Source of the DNA: JAWWBG01 sp033721095
GTDB lineage: Bacteria; Actinomycetota; Nitriliruptoria; Nitriliruptorales; Nitriliruptoraceae
Direction: 5' to 3'
Length of the DNA stretch: 10,735 nucleotides
Assembly (NCBI GenBank): GCA_033721095.1
Contig: JAWWBG010000078.1
Coordinates: forward strand, 1 to 10,735
Shown: positions 1 to 6,666 of the stretch, piece after piece
How the letters are laid out: every line of letters begins with the position of its first letter
Numbering within the stretch: the stretch's first letter is position 1
Translations under genes and position numbers: made by a program
Notes under the pieces: model-generated
Seen by the model: only the letters and a program-made list of their open reading frames with translations
Database searches by the model: none
What the model was told of the DNA's origin: nothing

Positions 1-208
1 AGTAGCCGGGCACTTCGACGATGGTGCCTCGCGGCACCTCGACGACGAGAAAGGAATCACCGCCGACGATCCGCGCCTCGATCCCCGCGGGAACATCGAC
101 GACCGTCGAGCGGTAATTGGTCGGGACGGGAGGGTCCGCCAGCGCCGGGGCAGGCAGCAGCACGAGCAGGCCCAGCACGGCCGCCCCGAGCCTCATGATC
201 CTGCTCAT
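1..208 (-). CDS. secreted conserved protein of unknown function in a copper gene cluster (partial, C-terminus missing)
   Basis: The first 69 codons are present and the gene runs off the left edge. The start is the ATG at 208, chosen because GAGGAG lies six bases upstream; a second in-frame ATG four codons later has no such site. Residues 1-24 form a signal peptide: arginines, a Leu-rich core and a PALA cleavage site. The mature part begins DPPVPTNYRST and continues with IVGGDSFLVVEVPRG and VPGY. From memory, actinobacterial CopC/YcnI clusters often contain a small secreted or membrane protein with a Pro-Thr-x-Tyr-Arg start, a GGD-F-L stretch and a later GY-GEPYLR motif; the visible part fits, but the diagnostic later motif lies outside the window. 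The gene follows ycnI by 10 bases, and the ycnI TGA stop lies just before its ribosome site, so translation is probably coupled. Function unknown; a role in envelope copper handling is inferred only from context. Confidence 0.75.
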   Translation of the reverse strand, partial: MSRIMRLGAAVLGLLVLLPAPALADPPVPTNYRSTVVDVPAGIEARIVGGDSFLVVEVPRGTIVEVPGY

Positions 209-218
209 GGGCAACTCC

Positions 219-959
219 TCAGTCAACGTTTCGGCGTCCGCGGACCGCCAGGAGTCCACCCCCGAGCGCCAGGGTTGCTGCACCAAGAACGGCCAGGATC
301 TCGACCAGGTTGCTGTTGGTATCGTCGGTCGTGTCGGCCGCCGTTTCCGTCGGCATGTCGGTCATGTGCCCCGTCGTGTGCTCGGACATGTCGTCGGTGG
401 CGTGGCCCATGTCGGTCATGTGCTCGCTGGCGTCGCCGTGCCCGGTGCCATGCCCCGTCGGGTGCTCGTGAACTCCGACCTCCTCGCCGACTGTCAGGAC
501 GGCAGCGGGATACTCGGCCTCGCGGTCGGGCGTACCGATCCAGCTGAACGACTCGCCGTTGACGCACTCCTGGTAGACGCTGACATGCAGCGTGTCGCCC
601 GCCTGGCCGTCGAGCTGGACGTCAACATCGAACCGAATCGTGGTCTCGGTGGGGTCGTCCGCCGTCCAGGCGAAGCCATCCGCCCGAACCACCAGCGTCC
701 ATCCCTCCTTGGGGTACGGGATGATCGTGGCGCCATCGGGGACCTGCACATCAATGATCCGCGTCGGGCTCTGCTCATCATCGGTCTCGGGCATCCCGCC
801 GTCGAGGCCACAGCTGTGCGGGATGATCAGCTCGGCCGCCGTCGGGCTGCCGGCCGGCGCGACGCCGGGCGAGAACGACGGGTGGGCAAGCGCAGGACCG
901 GCCAGCAGGAGCGCGACCAGGCCGAACGCAGCGATCGCCAGGGCGCTTCGAGGTGACAT
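219..959 (-). CDS. ycnI: YcnI-like (DUF1775) copper-binding envelope protein with His/Met-rich tail
   Basis: 246 residues from the ATG at 959, which has GAGGA five bases upstream. A GTG twelve bases earlier is in frame but lacks a ribosome site, so ATG is preferred. Residues 1-25 are a signal peptide ending ALA; cleavage would expose His26 as the new N-terminus. In Bacillus subtilis YcnI the mature N-terminal His binds Cu(II), and this geometry is kept. The DUF1775 domain spans about 26-157, with the typical SPGVAPAGSPTAAELIIPHSCG start, a GWT motif at 86-88 and Cys50/Cys132, which may form a disulphide. Residues 163-202 form a linker with 8 His and 5 Met in 40 positions, likely a metal-binding tail. 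A membrane helix (about 218-239) and Arg-rich end anchor the protein outside the cell. It lies 38 bases after copCD and is coupled to the next gene. The family and the envelope location are firm; the metal bound by the tail is inferred. Confidence 0.9.
   Translation of the reverse strand: MSPRSALAIAAFGLVALLLAGPALAHPSFSPGVAPAGSPTAAELIIPHSCGLDGGMPETDDEQSPTRIIDVQVPDGATIIPYPKEGWTLVVRADGFAWTADDPTETTIRFDVDVQLDGQAGDTLHVSVYQECVNGESFSWIGTPDREAEYPAAVLTVGEEVGVHEHPTGHGTGHGDASEHMTDMGHATDDMSEHTTGHMTDMPTETAADTTDDTNSNLVEILAVLGAATLALGGGLLAVRGRRNVD
354..422. repeat. two copies of a 15-base repeat inside the ycnI His/Met-rich tail
   Basis: CATGTCGGTCATGTG occurs exactly at 354-368 and again at 408-422, a 54-base (18-codon) spacing. 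Read on the minus strand, both copies encode HMTDM. The stretch between them holds related His-Thr-Gly, Asp-Met and Glu-His units. This looks like local in-frame duplication that expanded the metal-binding linker rather than a mobile repeat. Confidence 0.75.
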
Positions 960-997
960 GGACGTCCTCACGGTTGGGGGTTTCGGCGTTGGGGTGG

Positions 998-2683
998 TCA
1001 GGGGTTGACGACCACGGGGACCGTCACGGTTCGCTCGTCGAAGCGATCGATGCCAACGATCACGCGGATCTCCCAGGTTCCCGGGATCGAGAGCTCACGG
1101 CCGGTCAGCTGCCAGTGGCCGGGGCCGGCAACAATCGGGTCTCGTTGGATGGGTCCGATCTCGCGCTCCGGTTGCTCGAGGCGCAGCCGGACGTCCTCGA
1201 CGTCGGAGACGGGGCGGCCGGTTGCGTCGACGAGGTAGAGATGGATCTCGTTCGCGCCGGCGCGGTTGGGATCGACGATGACGTCCATCGAGAGCTCGTC
1301 GGTCAGCGTGACCGTCGTCTGGAACGCGCCGGTGATGCCCGCTTCGTCGGACGCCGGGCGCAGCTGGGCGAGCACACCGGTGACGGCAATGGCCAGGACC
1401 AGTCCCACGGCCTCGAACCGCACCGTTCGCGACAGCTGGCCCATGCCACCCCGACCCGACGTGACGGCCGGGACGAGGACACGGTTGTTGTACGCCGCAG
1501 CCACGATGACGAGGCCAACGATGGTCACCTTGATCAGCAGGGCCACGCCGAAGTCCGTGCTCGTCAGGGTCCGCGGTTCGCGTACGAGGGCCCATGCCAT
1601 CGCCGAACCAGCCATGACCACGGCGAGCAGCGACCACGTGGCCACTCGGGAGAACGTCCCGACGTCCTTCGCGGCCCTCGCGGGGTCATCCGTGGCCCCG
1701 TCACGCCGCAGGACCGCGGACAGGACCACGAGCCCGCCCAACCAGGTGGCCGCAGCCAGCAGGTGGACGGCGTCAGCGACCCACATCAGCCACGCCGGGT
1801 CCTGGGTCCGCGTGTGGCCGTCGAACAGGAACGAGGAAAGCGCAACGATGGCGAACGGGAGCACCGCACGGCGGGCGCGGCCGAACGCCGCCAGTACACC
1901 GGCCAAGCCGACGATGCGGATGGTGGCCGCCACACCGGGTTGTCCGATCGACTCCGCGATCACGTCCGGCCGCACGACCTGCGTGAACCCGAGGCCCGTG
2001 GCCACCTCGACCGTCACCGGCACGAGCATGACCGATGCCACGAGTCCCGCGATCGCGCCCTTTCGAAGCAACGTGTCGGCGAGGGGCTCGTCGCGACGGA
2101 CCGCGACGTGCCAGATCGCCGCGCCCACCAGCAGCAGCACCGACGCCCACGTGACGACCCGGAGCAGCCACGCGAGCACTTCGGCCGCGGCCGTGTCGTC
2201 GCCCTGGAACAGCCGAGCGGCCAGCGCGTCATCGATGTCGTCATCGAGACCGACCGAGAACAGGAAGGCTCCCCGAACAGGGTGCCCATCGGCGGACGTC
2301 GCACGCCACGTGACGACGTAGGTCCCGTCGGGGAGATCGGCGTCGAGCGCAACACCGATGCTCTCGTCGTCTCCGACGACGGGGTCACCGCTGTCGACGC
2401 GTTCGCCGCCAGCGTTGAAGACGCGGACGCCGGCCGTGGGCGCCATGACACTTTCGTTGAACCGGAGCGTGACCTGTGTGGGCGCAACCTCGACGAGCTG
2501 GCCATCGGCCGGTGTCGTCGACAGCAGGCTCGCGTGCGCCTGTGCCGGCATCGTGAGCAGCGCCAACGCCAGGCCGACGAGGATGCCAAGCACGCCCATG
2601 CGTGCGACGACACGCGGTGTGACGGACCAGCCGGACAACCACGCGCGCCGCCGAACTGCGACCGATTCGCGGGGAGGACTCAC
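998..2683 (-). CDS. copCD: CopC-CopD fusion copper protein with C-terminal FixH/YtkA-like domain
   Basis: 561 residues from a GTG at 2683. Residues 1-49 are a long signal sequence ending AQA; cleavage exposes His50. The CopC domain (about 50-145) starts HASLLSTTPADGQ and ends with ADGHPVRGAFLFSVG; His50, Asp132 and His134 match the Cu(II) ligands of CopC. The CopD part (about 168-443) has some eight membrane helices and family signatures: FDGHTRTQDP (His290), HLLAAATWLGGL (His307, Trp314) and a KVTIVG...AAYNNRVLVP helix. Residues about 450-560 form a beta-rich external domain like that fused to many actinobacterial CopD proteins. The fusion probably binds periplasmic or extracellular copper and moves it across the membrane; direction is unproven. 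It follows the sigma factor gene by 34 bases. The start is uncertain: an ATG at 2599 would leave a signal peptide without positive charge and has no ribosome site. Confidence 0.92.
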   Translation of the reverse strand: MSPPRESVAVRRRAWLSGWSVTPRVVARMGVLGILVGLALALLTMPAQAHASLLSTTPADGQLVEVAPTQVTLRFNESVMAPTAGVRVFNAGGERVDSGDPVVGDDESIGVALDADLPDGTYVVTWRATSADGHPVRGAFLFSVGLDDDIDDALAARLFQGDDTAAAEVLAWLLRVVTWASVLLLVGAAIWHVAVRRDEPLADTLLRKGAIAGLVASVMLVPVTVEVATGLGFTQVVRPDVIAESIGQPGVAATIRIVGLAGVLAAFGRARRAVLPFAIVALSSFLFDGHTRTQDPAWLMWVADAVHLLAAATWLGGLVVLSAVLRRDGATDDPARAAKDVGTFSRVATWSLLAVVMAGSAMAWALVREPRTLTSTDFGVALLIKVTIVGLVIVAAAYNNRVLVPAVTSGRGGMGQLSRTVRFEAVGLVLAIAVTGVLAQLRPASDEAGITGAFQTTVTLTDELSMDVIVDPNRAGANEIHLYLVDATGRPVSDVEDVRLRLEQPEREIGPIQRDPIVAGPGHWQLTGRELSIPGTWEIRVIVGIDRFDERTVTVPVVVNP

Positions 2684-2709
2684 GCGGCGAGAGGGTATGG
2701 GCCTCCTCG
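2684..2709 (-). promoter_or_regulatory. possible leaderless -10 box and displaced AGGAGG before copCD
   Basis: On the minus strand TACCCT (2697-2692) ends eight bases before the GTG, which would put the transcript start at or near the start codon and give a leaderless mRNA. GAGGAGG (2709-2703) lies 19 bases before GTG, too far for normal use; it is three bases before an in-frame ATA. No clear -35 is present. Either internal leaderless transcription or coupling to the sigma factor gene is possible. Confidence 0.3.
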
Positions 2710-2717
2710 AACCCGGC

Positions 2718-3974
2718 TCACTCGTGGGACCCGGCCAGGAGGGCAGCGCGGCGCTCCTCCAGGTGACGTCGCTCGACCTCGTTGGTCGTCAACGCGATGG
2801 CTCGCGCGAGTGCGACGGCGGCATCATCGGGCTGGTTGAGCTCCGCCAGCAGCTCGCCTCGAACGACGTGGAAGAGCGGGTAGTCGTCCAGCTCGCCGCC
2901 GATGTCCTGCACCTCGGCCAGCGCAGCCGCCGCGCCGTGCACATGTGCGCGGGCGACAGCCGCGTTGAGGCGGACGATCGGCGACGGATCCAGCTTCATG
3001 AGCAGCTGGTAGAGCGCGGCGATCTGGGGCCAGTCGGTCGCTGCGGCGATCGGTGCCTCGGCGTGCACGGCCGCGATGGCTGCCTGCAGCTGGTAGGGGC
3101 CGACCCGGCCACCGGGCAGTGCCCGCTCGAGGATCGCGATGCCCTCTGCGATCGCGGCCGCATCCCAACGAGACCGGTCCTGGTCAGCGAGCCGAATGAG
3201 GGCACCGTCGCCGTCGCGACGTGCAGCGGTCCGCGAGGCGTGGAGGAGCACGAGCGCGAGCAGGCCCTGGACCTCGGGTTCGTCCGGGAGCAGGCGCACA
3301 AGCATCCTCGCCAGCCGGACGGCCTCGCTGACGAGGTCGACCCGCACGAGGTCGGTGCCCGCTGACGCGGTGTAGCCCTCGTTGAAGACGAGGTAGACAA
3401 CGGCCAGGACGGCCTCGAGCCGCTCGGCCAGCTCGTCGCTGTCGGGGACCCGGTAGGGGATACCGGCATCTCGGATCTTGCGCTTGGCCCGCGACAGTCG
3501 CTGCCCCATCGTCGGTTCGGCGACGAGGACCGCGCGGGCGATCTCGCCGGTCGTCAGGCCACCGACGGTTCGCAGGGTGAGGGCGACCTGTGCATCCTGC
3601 GACAGCGCGGGGTGGCAGCACGTGAAGATGAGCCGCAGACGCTCGTCGGGCACCGCCTCCTCAGCCAGCTGGGCCAGCTCCTCGGCCGCCGGCTCGCTGC
3701 GAGGATCGACCAGTCGCGGAAGCCGCTCCTGCAGCGCCGCGTCACGTCGGACCCGGTCGATGCCGCGACGTCGTGCGACGGTGAGCAACCAGGCTCCCGG
3801 CCGATCAGGCACGCCTCGCTGGCGCCAGCTGGCGGTGGCCTCCTCCACAGCTTGGGCGAGCGCTTCCTCGGCACGATCGAAGTCGCCTCCGAAGTCGCCG
3901 ATGAGCGCCGCGAGCACGCGACCGTGCTCGCGGCGAAATGTCTCGGCGAGGACCGCGTCTGCCCACGTCGTCAC
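2718..3974 (-). CDS. ECF42-type RNA polymerase sigma factor with C-terminal TPR-like extension
   Basis: 418 residues from a GTG at 3974, with GGA five bases upstream. The open frame continues further upstream, but that part lies inside the YCII gene and is arginine/proline/serine-rich in the way of a shadow frame, so the later start is used. Sigma region 2 covers about 8-80 (DRAEEALAQAVEEATASW, then RPGAWLLTVARRRGIDRVRR). Region 4 covers about 112-170 with IFTCCHP, GGLTTGEIARAV and PTMGQRLSRAKRKI. The DUF6596 signature VYLVFNEGYTASAG is at 193-206, and a helical, TPR-like tail runs to the end. This length and order, with a DGPF protein immediately upstream, is the ECF42 pattern. ECF42 factors lack an anti-sigma factor; their C-terminal extension is needed for activity. 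The signal sensed is unknown. Gaps of 22 and 34 bases to its neighbours suggest an operon with the copper genes. Confidence 0.93.
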   Translation of the reverse strand: MTTWADAVLAETFRREHGRVLAALIGDFGGDFDRAEEALAQAVEEATASWRQRGVPDRPGAWLLTVARRRGIDRVRRDAALQERLPRLVDPRSEPAAEELAQLAEEAVPDERLRLIFTCCHPALSQDAQVALTLRTVGGLTTGEIARAVLVAEPTMGQRLSRAKRKIRDAGIPYRVPDSDELAERLEAVLAVVYLVFNEGYTASAGTDLVRVDLVSEAVRLARMLVRLLPDEPEVQGLLALVLLHASRTAARRDGDGALIRLADQDRSRWDAAAIAEGIAILERALPGGRVGPYQLQAAIAAVHAEAPIAAATDWPQIAALYQLLMKLDPSPIVRLNAAVARAHVHGAAAALAEVQDIGGELDDYPLFHVVRGELLAELNQPDDAAVALARAIALTTNEVERRHLEERRAALLAGSHE

Positions 3975-3996
3975 GACGATCCGTTCCGTCTGACGG

Positions 3997-4353
3997 TCAG
4001 GGCGCCTCGGGCAGCTCGGCCACGGGGCGGACCTCGATCGTCCCGTAGAGGGCTGCCGGGCACTTCTCGGCCCACGCCAGCGCCTCGTCCAGGGAGGGAA
4101 CATCGATGAGGTAGTAGCCGCCAAGGACCTCCTTGGTCTCGGCGAACGGACCATCCGTGGTCGTCCGCTGCCCATCGCGGACGCGCACGCTCGTTGCGGT
4201 CGTCGTGGGCAGGAGGGCGTCACCGGCCACGTGCACGCCCGCGGCGATCATGTCGCCCGTGTAGTCGAACCAGGCCTTCATGTTCTCGGCCTGCTCCTCG
4301 GGCGTGCCCTGCGGACCGTCGTCCTCGGTGTAGATCAGCAACAGGTACTTCAT
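3997..4353 (-). CDS. YCII-related DGPF-family protein
   Basis: 118 residues from the ATG at 4353, where the family begins (MKYLLLIYTEDD). The open frame extends upstream but without family similarity. It is a complete single YCII domain: a ferredoxin-like fold with YLLLIY, the TTTDGPFAETKEVLGGYYLI signature at 65-84 (DGPF at 67-70), and the final ALYGTIEVRPV strand. DGPF proteins are the standard partners of ECF42 sigma factors and are thought to be targets of the factor; their biochemical activity is not established, though distant YciI relatives are enzymes. The ribosome site is weak. It is the first gene of the minus-strand run, so its promoter probably serves the whole group. Divergent from the M50 protease gene across 178 bases that hold the two promoter candidates listed separately. 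Confidence 0.93.
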   Translation of the reverse strand: MKYLLLIYTEDDGPQGTPEEQAENMKAWFDYTGDMIAAGVHVAGDALLPTTTATSVRVRDGQRTTTDGPFAETKEVLGGYYLIDVPSLDEALAWAEKCPAALYGTIEVRPVAELPEAP

Positions 4354-4391
4354 CTCAGGTTCGCTTTCTGCCGCAGTGTGCGGCCTCGCCA

Positions 4392-4422
4392 CGTCGTCGA
4401 ACAGCGCAGCCGACATCCGACA
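4392..4422 (-). promoter_or_regulatory. candidate ECF-type promoter upstream of the YCII/ECF42 genes
   Basis: On the minus strand TGTCGG (4422-4417) is followed after 17 bases by CGACGACG (4399-4392), about 38 bases before the YCII ATG. I recall the ECF42 target motif as TGTCGA at -35 with a CGA-type -10; this matches five of six and part of the -10. A second TGTCGG sits at 4415-4410. Such motifs are not rare in GC-rich DNA, so self-regulation by the sigma factor is only a proposal. Confidence 0.3.
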
Positions 4423-4517
4423 GCACCGGCGGACCCGTGCGCTGGATGCACGCGACGGGCGTTCGCCGCCGGACGGGTGTGCGTCCCAACGGCCACGGCG
4501 GCTCGATCCACCGTCGG

Positions 4518-4523
4518 TAGCGT
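4518..4523 (+). promoter_or_regulatory. possible -10 box for leaderless transcription of the M50 protease gene
   Basis: TAGCGT fits the actinobacterial TAnnnT -10 pattern and ends eight bases before the ATG at 4532. There is no ribosome site before that ATG. Together these suggest a leaderless transcript. No good -35 is seen. Confidence 0.3.
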
Positions 4524-4531
4524 CCAGCGGC

Positions 4532-5686
4532 ATGTTCCCACGAGCGATCACCCTCGGTCGAGTCCGCGGCATCCCCGTCCGCGTCGACCCGACGCTGCTC
4601 GTCATCGGGCTGCTGGTCGCCTGGTCGTTCACCGGCCAGTTCGGCGCCGATGACCGATCGATGGCCGCCGCCATCGTGATGGCCGTCAGCGCGACGATCC
4701 TGTTCTTCGCCTCGATCCTGGCCCACGAGCTGGGCCATGCGCTGGAGGCCCGTCACCGCGACATGGAGGTGCACGGCATCACGCTGTTCCTCTTCGGGGG
4801 CGTTACCGAGATGCGGGCGCATGCCAGTCGGGCCCGCGACGACTTTGTCATTGCCGCCGTCGGGCCGTGGTCCAGCGTGGTCGTGGCTGCCATCTTCGGC
4901 CTGATCGCCACGGGCCTTGGTGAGGTCGAGGGGGCTGCGGCGGCTGCAGGTGCCGAGGTCGCCGGCCTCCTCGGATGGCTCAACCTCGTGCTGGCCATCT
5001 TCAACCTCGTCCCCGGCGCGCCACTGGACGGTGGTCGAGTCCTGCGGGCGCTGCTGTGGGGGATCCTCGGCGATCGGCGCCGAGCCAGCCGGTGGGCCGC
5101 CCGAGCCGGACAAGGGGTTGGCGTCCTGGTGATGGGCCTCGGGATCCTGGCCGTCGTCACGGACGTCGGTGACTTCGTCGGTGCGATCTGGCTGGTCCTG
5201 ATCGGTTCGTTCATCTTCAACGGCGCCTCGGCCGAGCTGCGGTCGGAGGACATCCGCGGAGCCCTCGAGCATCGCACGGCCGCCGACCTCGTCCGTGTCC
5301 CCGTGCCACGTGTCGACGCAGGGCGAATGCTGTCCTTTGTCGAGCTCGACCTCGAGGCGGCGCATGCCGACATCGCGCTCGTGACCGACAACGACGTCCC
5401 GACCGGGTTCATTCGTGGTGAGGGTGTCCTTGCCGTCGAGCCCTTCGACCGCGAGATCCGGACGGCCGGTGACGTGCAGGAACCTCTCGACGGCGTGCCG
5501 ACGGTTCACCTCGAGACACCCTTGGAGGAGATCCTCGACCTCGTGCAGGACCATCCCGCCGTCCTTGTCGTCGGACCCGACGGCGACGTTCGCTCGCTGG
5601 TCACCGCGCGGCTGCTCGCGGGCGCGCTGCAGCGACCGAGCACGGCGACGCCGCCACCCCCTCCACCTCCCCCGCGACTGTCGTGA
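4532..5686 (+). CDS. Rip3-like M50 site-2 protease with degenerate CBS repeats
   Basis: 384 residues. The ATG at 4532 is chosen because MFPRAITLGRVRGIPVRVDPT is the usual start of this family; the open frame before it has no similarity. It is an integral membrane zinc protease that cuts substrates within the membrane. HELGH is at 65-69 (ligands His65 and His69, catalytic Glu66). The third ligand is Asp166 in NLVPGAPLDGGRVLRA (158-173). About six membrane helices lie between 20 and 230. Residues about 242-365 resemble a weak CBS pair, which in relatives sits in the cytosol and may sense nucleotides. The protein ends with eight prolines (374-381) and four more residues. Its stop overlaps the start of the S16 protease by four bases, so the two proteases are made together. 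The substrate is unknown; anti-sigma factors and division proteins are typical targets of this class. Confidence 0.93.
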   Translation: MFPRAITLGRVRGIPVRVDPTLLVIGLLVAWSFTGQFGADDRSMAAAIVMAVSATILFFASILAHELGHALEARHRDMEVHGITLFLFGGVTEMRAHASRARDDFVIAAVGPWSSVVVAAIFGLIATGLGEVEGAAAAAGAEVAGLLGWLNLVLAIFNLVPGAPLDGGRVLRALLWGILGDRRRASRWAARAGQGVGVLVMGLGILAVVTDVGDFVGAIWLVLIGSFIFNGASAELRSEDIRGALEHRTAADLVRVPVPRVDAGRMLSFVELDLEAAHADIALVTDNDVPTGFIRGEGVLAVEPFDREIRTAGDVQEPLDGVPTVHLETPLEEILDLVQDHPAVLVVGPDGDVRSLVTARLLAGALQRPSTATPPPPPPPPRLS

Positions 5687-6648
5687 AGTATCGGATTGCC
5701 TGGCTGACGTCGGTCCTCGTCGTCCTGACGGCGTTGGCCGTGGTGAGCGTCCCCTTCGTGGCCTGGTCACCCGGGGAAGCCGTGGACCTGCGCGGAGCCG
5801 TGGCGGTCGACGGGGCGGGCGAGCCGCTGAGCGGGCGTCTTTCCCTGCTGACCATCCGGAGCAAGCAGGCCCGCATCCTCGATGTCCTGCGGTCATGGAT
5901 CGATGGCGACCTCGACCTGATCGATCGTGACCTCGTGTTCGGTGACCGTGAGGCCGACGAGTACTACGCCGCCGAGCGCGTGACGTTCCGCAACCAGCTG
6001 GACATCTCGACGATTGCCGCACTGCAGGCCCTCGGTCGCGACATCGACGTCGGCCAGCAGGTCCTCGAGATCGTGCCCGGTTCGCCGGCCGATGGCGTCC
6101 TGGAGGTCGGCGACGTGCTCCGGGCCGTCGACGGCCTCGCGGTCCAGTCACTCGCCGACCTGCGCACAGAACTGGAACAGCGGGAGCCAGGTGACGAGGT
6201 CGTGGTCGAACTGGAACGCGGATCGCGACGGGTGGATGTCACGGTGACCCTCGACCTGTTGGAGTCGACGAATCGCCCGGGCCTCGGTGTCCGGCTGCAG
6301 ACCCACGTGGGTGAGGTCCCGGTTGATGTCGAGCTTGCCGATGGCTTCGACAGCATCGGCGGACCCTCGGCCGGGCTGGCGCTGGCGTTGGCCATCCACG
6401 ACCTGCTGTCACCGGTCGATGTCGTCGCGGGGCGGCGCATCGCGGTGACCGGCCGCGTGGACGTGGACGGGGTCGTGGGCGCCATCGGCGGGATGCGCCA
6501 GAAGGTCATCGCGGCCGAGGACGCCGGTGCGGACCTGATGATCGTGCCGGAACAGCAGGCCGACCTTGCCCGGGCGACGGCCACGTCGGTCACGGTCATC
6601 GGCGTGAGCACGCTCGACGAGGCAATCGCTGCGCTCGCGCAGGGCTGA
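5683..6648 (+). CDS. membrane-anchored PDZ-Lon (S16) serine protease, YlbL-like
   Basis: 321 residues from a GTG at 5683 that shares GTGA with the stop of the M50 gene. No independent ribosome site is seen, so translation is likely by reinitiation. One N-terminal helix (about 6-28) anchors the protein, with the rest outside. The PDZ domain is about 115-192, with VLEIVPGSPADGVLEVGDVL and a following VDGLAVQSL. The Lon proteolytic domain is about 195-321: Ser229 in SIGGPSAGLALALAI and Lys274 in GAIGGMRQKVIAAEDAGAD form the Ser-Lys dyad, 45 residues apart and close to the spacing in Lon. There is no ATPase domain, so substrates must be unfolded or short. YlbL in Bacillus degrades a division inhibitor. 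Pairing with a site-2 protease suggests sequential cutting of a membrane protein, which is inference. The gene converges on pabA nine bases later. Confidence 0.93.
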   Translation: MKYRIAWLTSVLVVLTALAVVSVPFVAWSPGEAVDLRGAVAVDGAGEPLSGRLSLLTIRSKQARILDVLRSWIDGDLDLIDRDLVFGDREADEYYAAERVTFRNQLDISTIAALQALGRDIDVGQQVLEIVPGSPADGVLEVGDVLRAVDGLAVQSLADLRTELEQREPGDEVVVELERGSRRVDVTVTLDLLESTNRPGLGVRLQTHVGEVPVDVELADGFDSIGGPSAGLALALAIHDLLSPVDVVAGRRIAVTGRVDVDGVVGAIGGMRQKVIAAEDAGADLMIVPEQQADLARATATSVTVIGVSTLDEAIAALAQG

Positions 6649-6650
6649 TC

Positions 6651-6666
6651 GCCGCCGTCAGGCGGC
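6651..6666. terminator. short GC hairpin between convergent genes, possible terminator
   Basis: GCCGCC, loop GTCA, GGCGGC forms a perfect six-base-pair stem that begins two bases after the S16 stop and includes the pabA stop. No T-run follows on either strand, so it would be a weak or non-canonical bidirectional terminator. The right arm is also part of the palindrome GGCGGCCGCC (6661-6670) at the end of pabA. Confidence 0.35.

Noticed and set aside
219..300. LPxTG/LAxTG sorting signal at the YcnI C-terminus as a sortase substrate
   Set aside because: The residues before the membrane helix (DDTNSNLVEIL) contain no sorting motif, and the helix is an ordinary anchor.
117..956. A 279-codon plus-strand open frame opposite ycnI
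   Set aside because: Its Val/Arg/Gly repeats are the shadow of the His/Met-rich ycnI tail; the minus-strand reading has a signal peptide, domain and anchor.
953..2839. A 628-codon open frame on the plus strand across the copCD gene
   Set aside because: It is very rich in Arg, Asp, Gly and His, has no recognisable domain or membrane pattern, and lies antisense to a well-identified CopC-CopD protein. High GC makes long antisense frames common.
4355..6151. A 598-codon open frame on the minus strand across the M50 and S16 genes
   Set aside because: Low-complexity Arg/Gly/Asp-rich translation with no family features, antisense to two genes with intact catalytic motifs.
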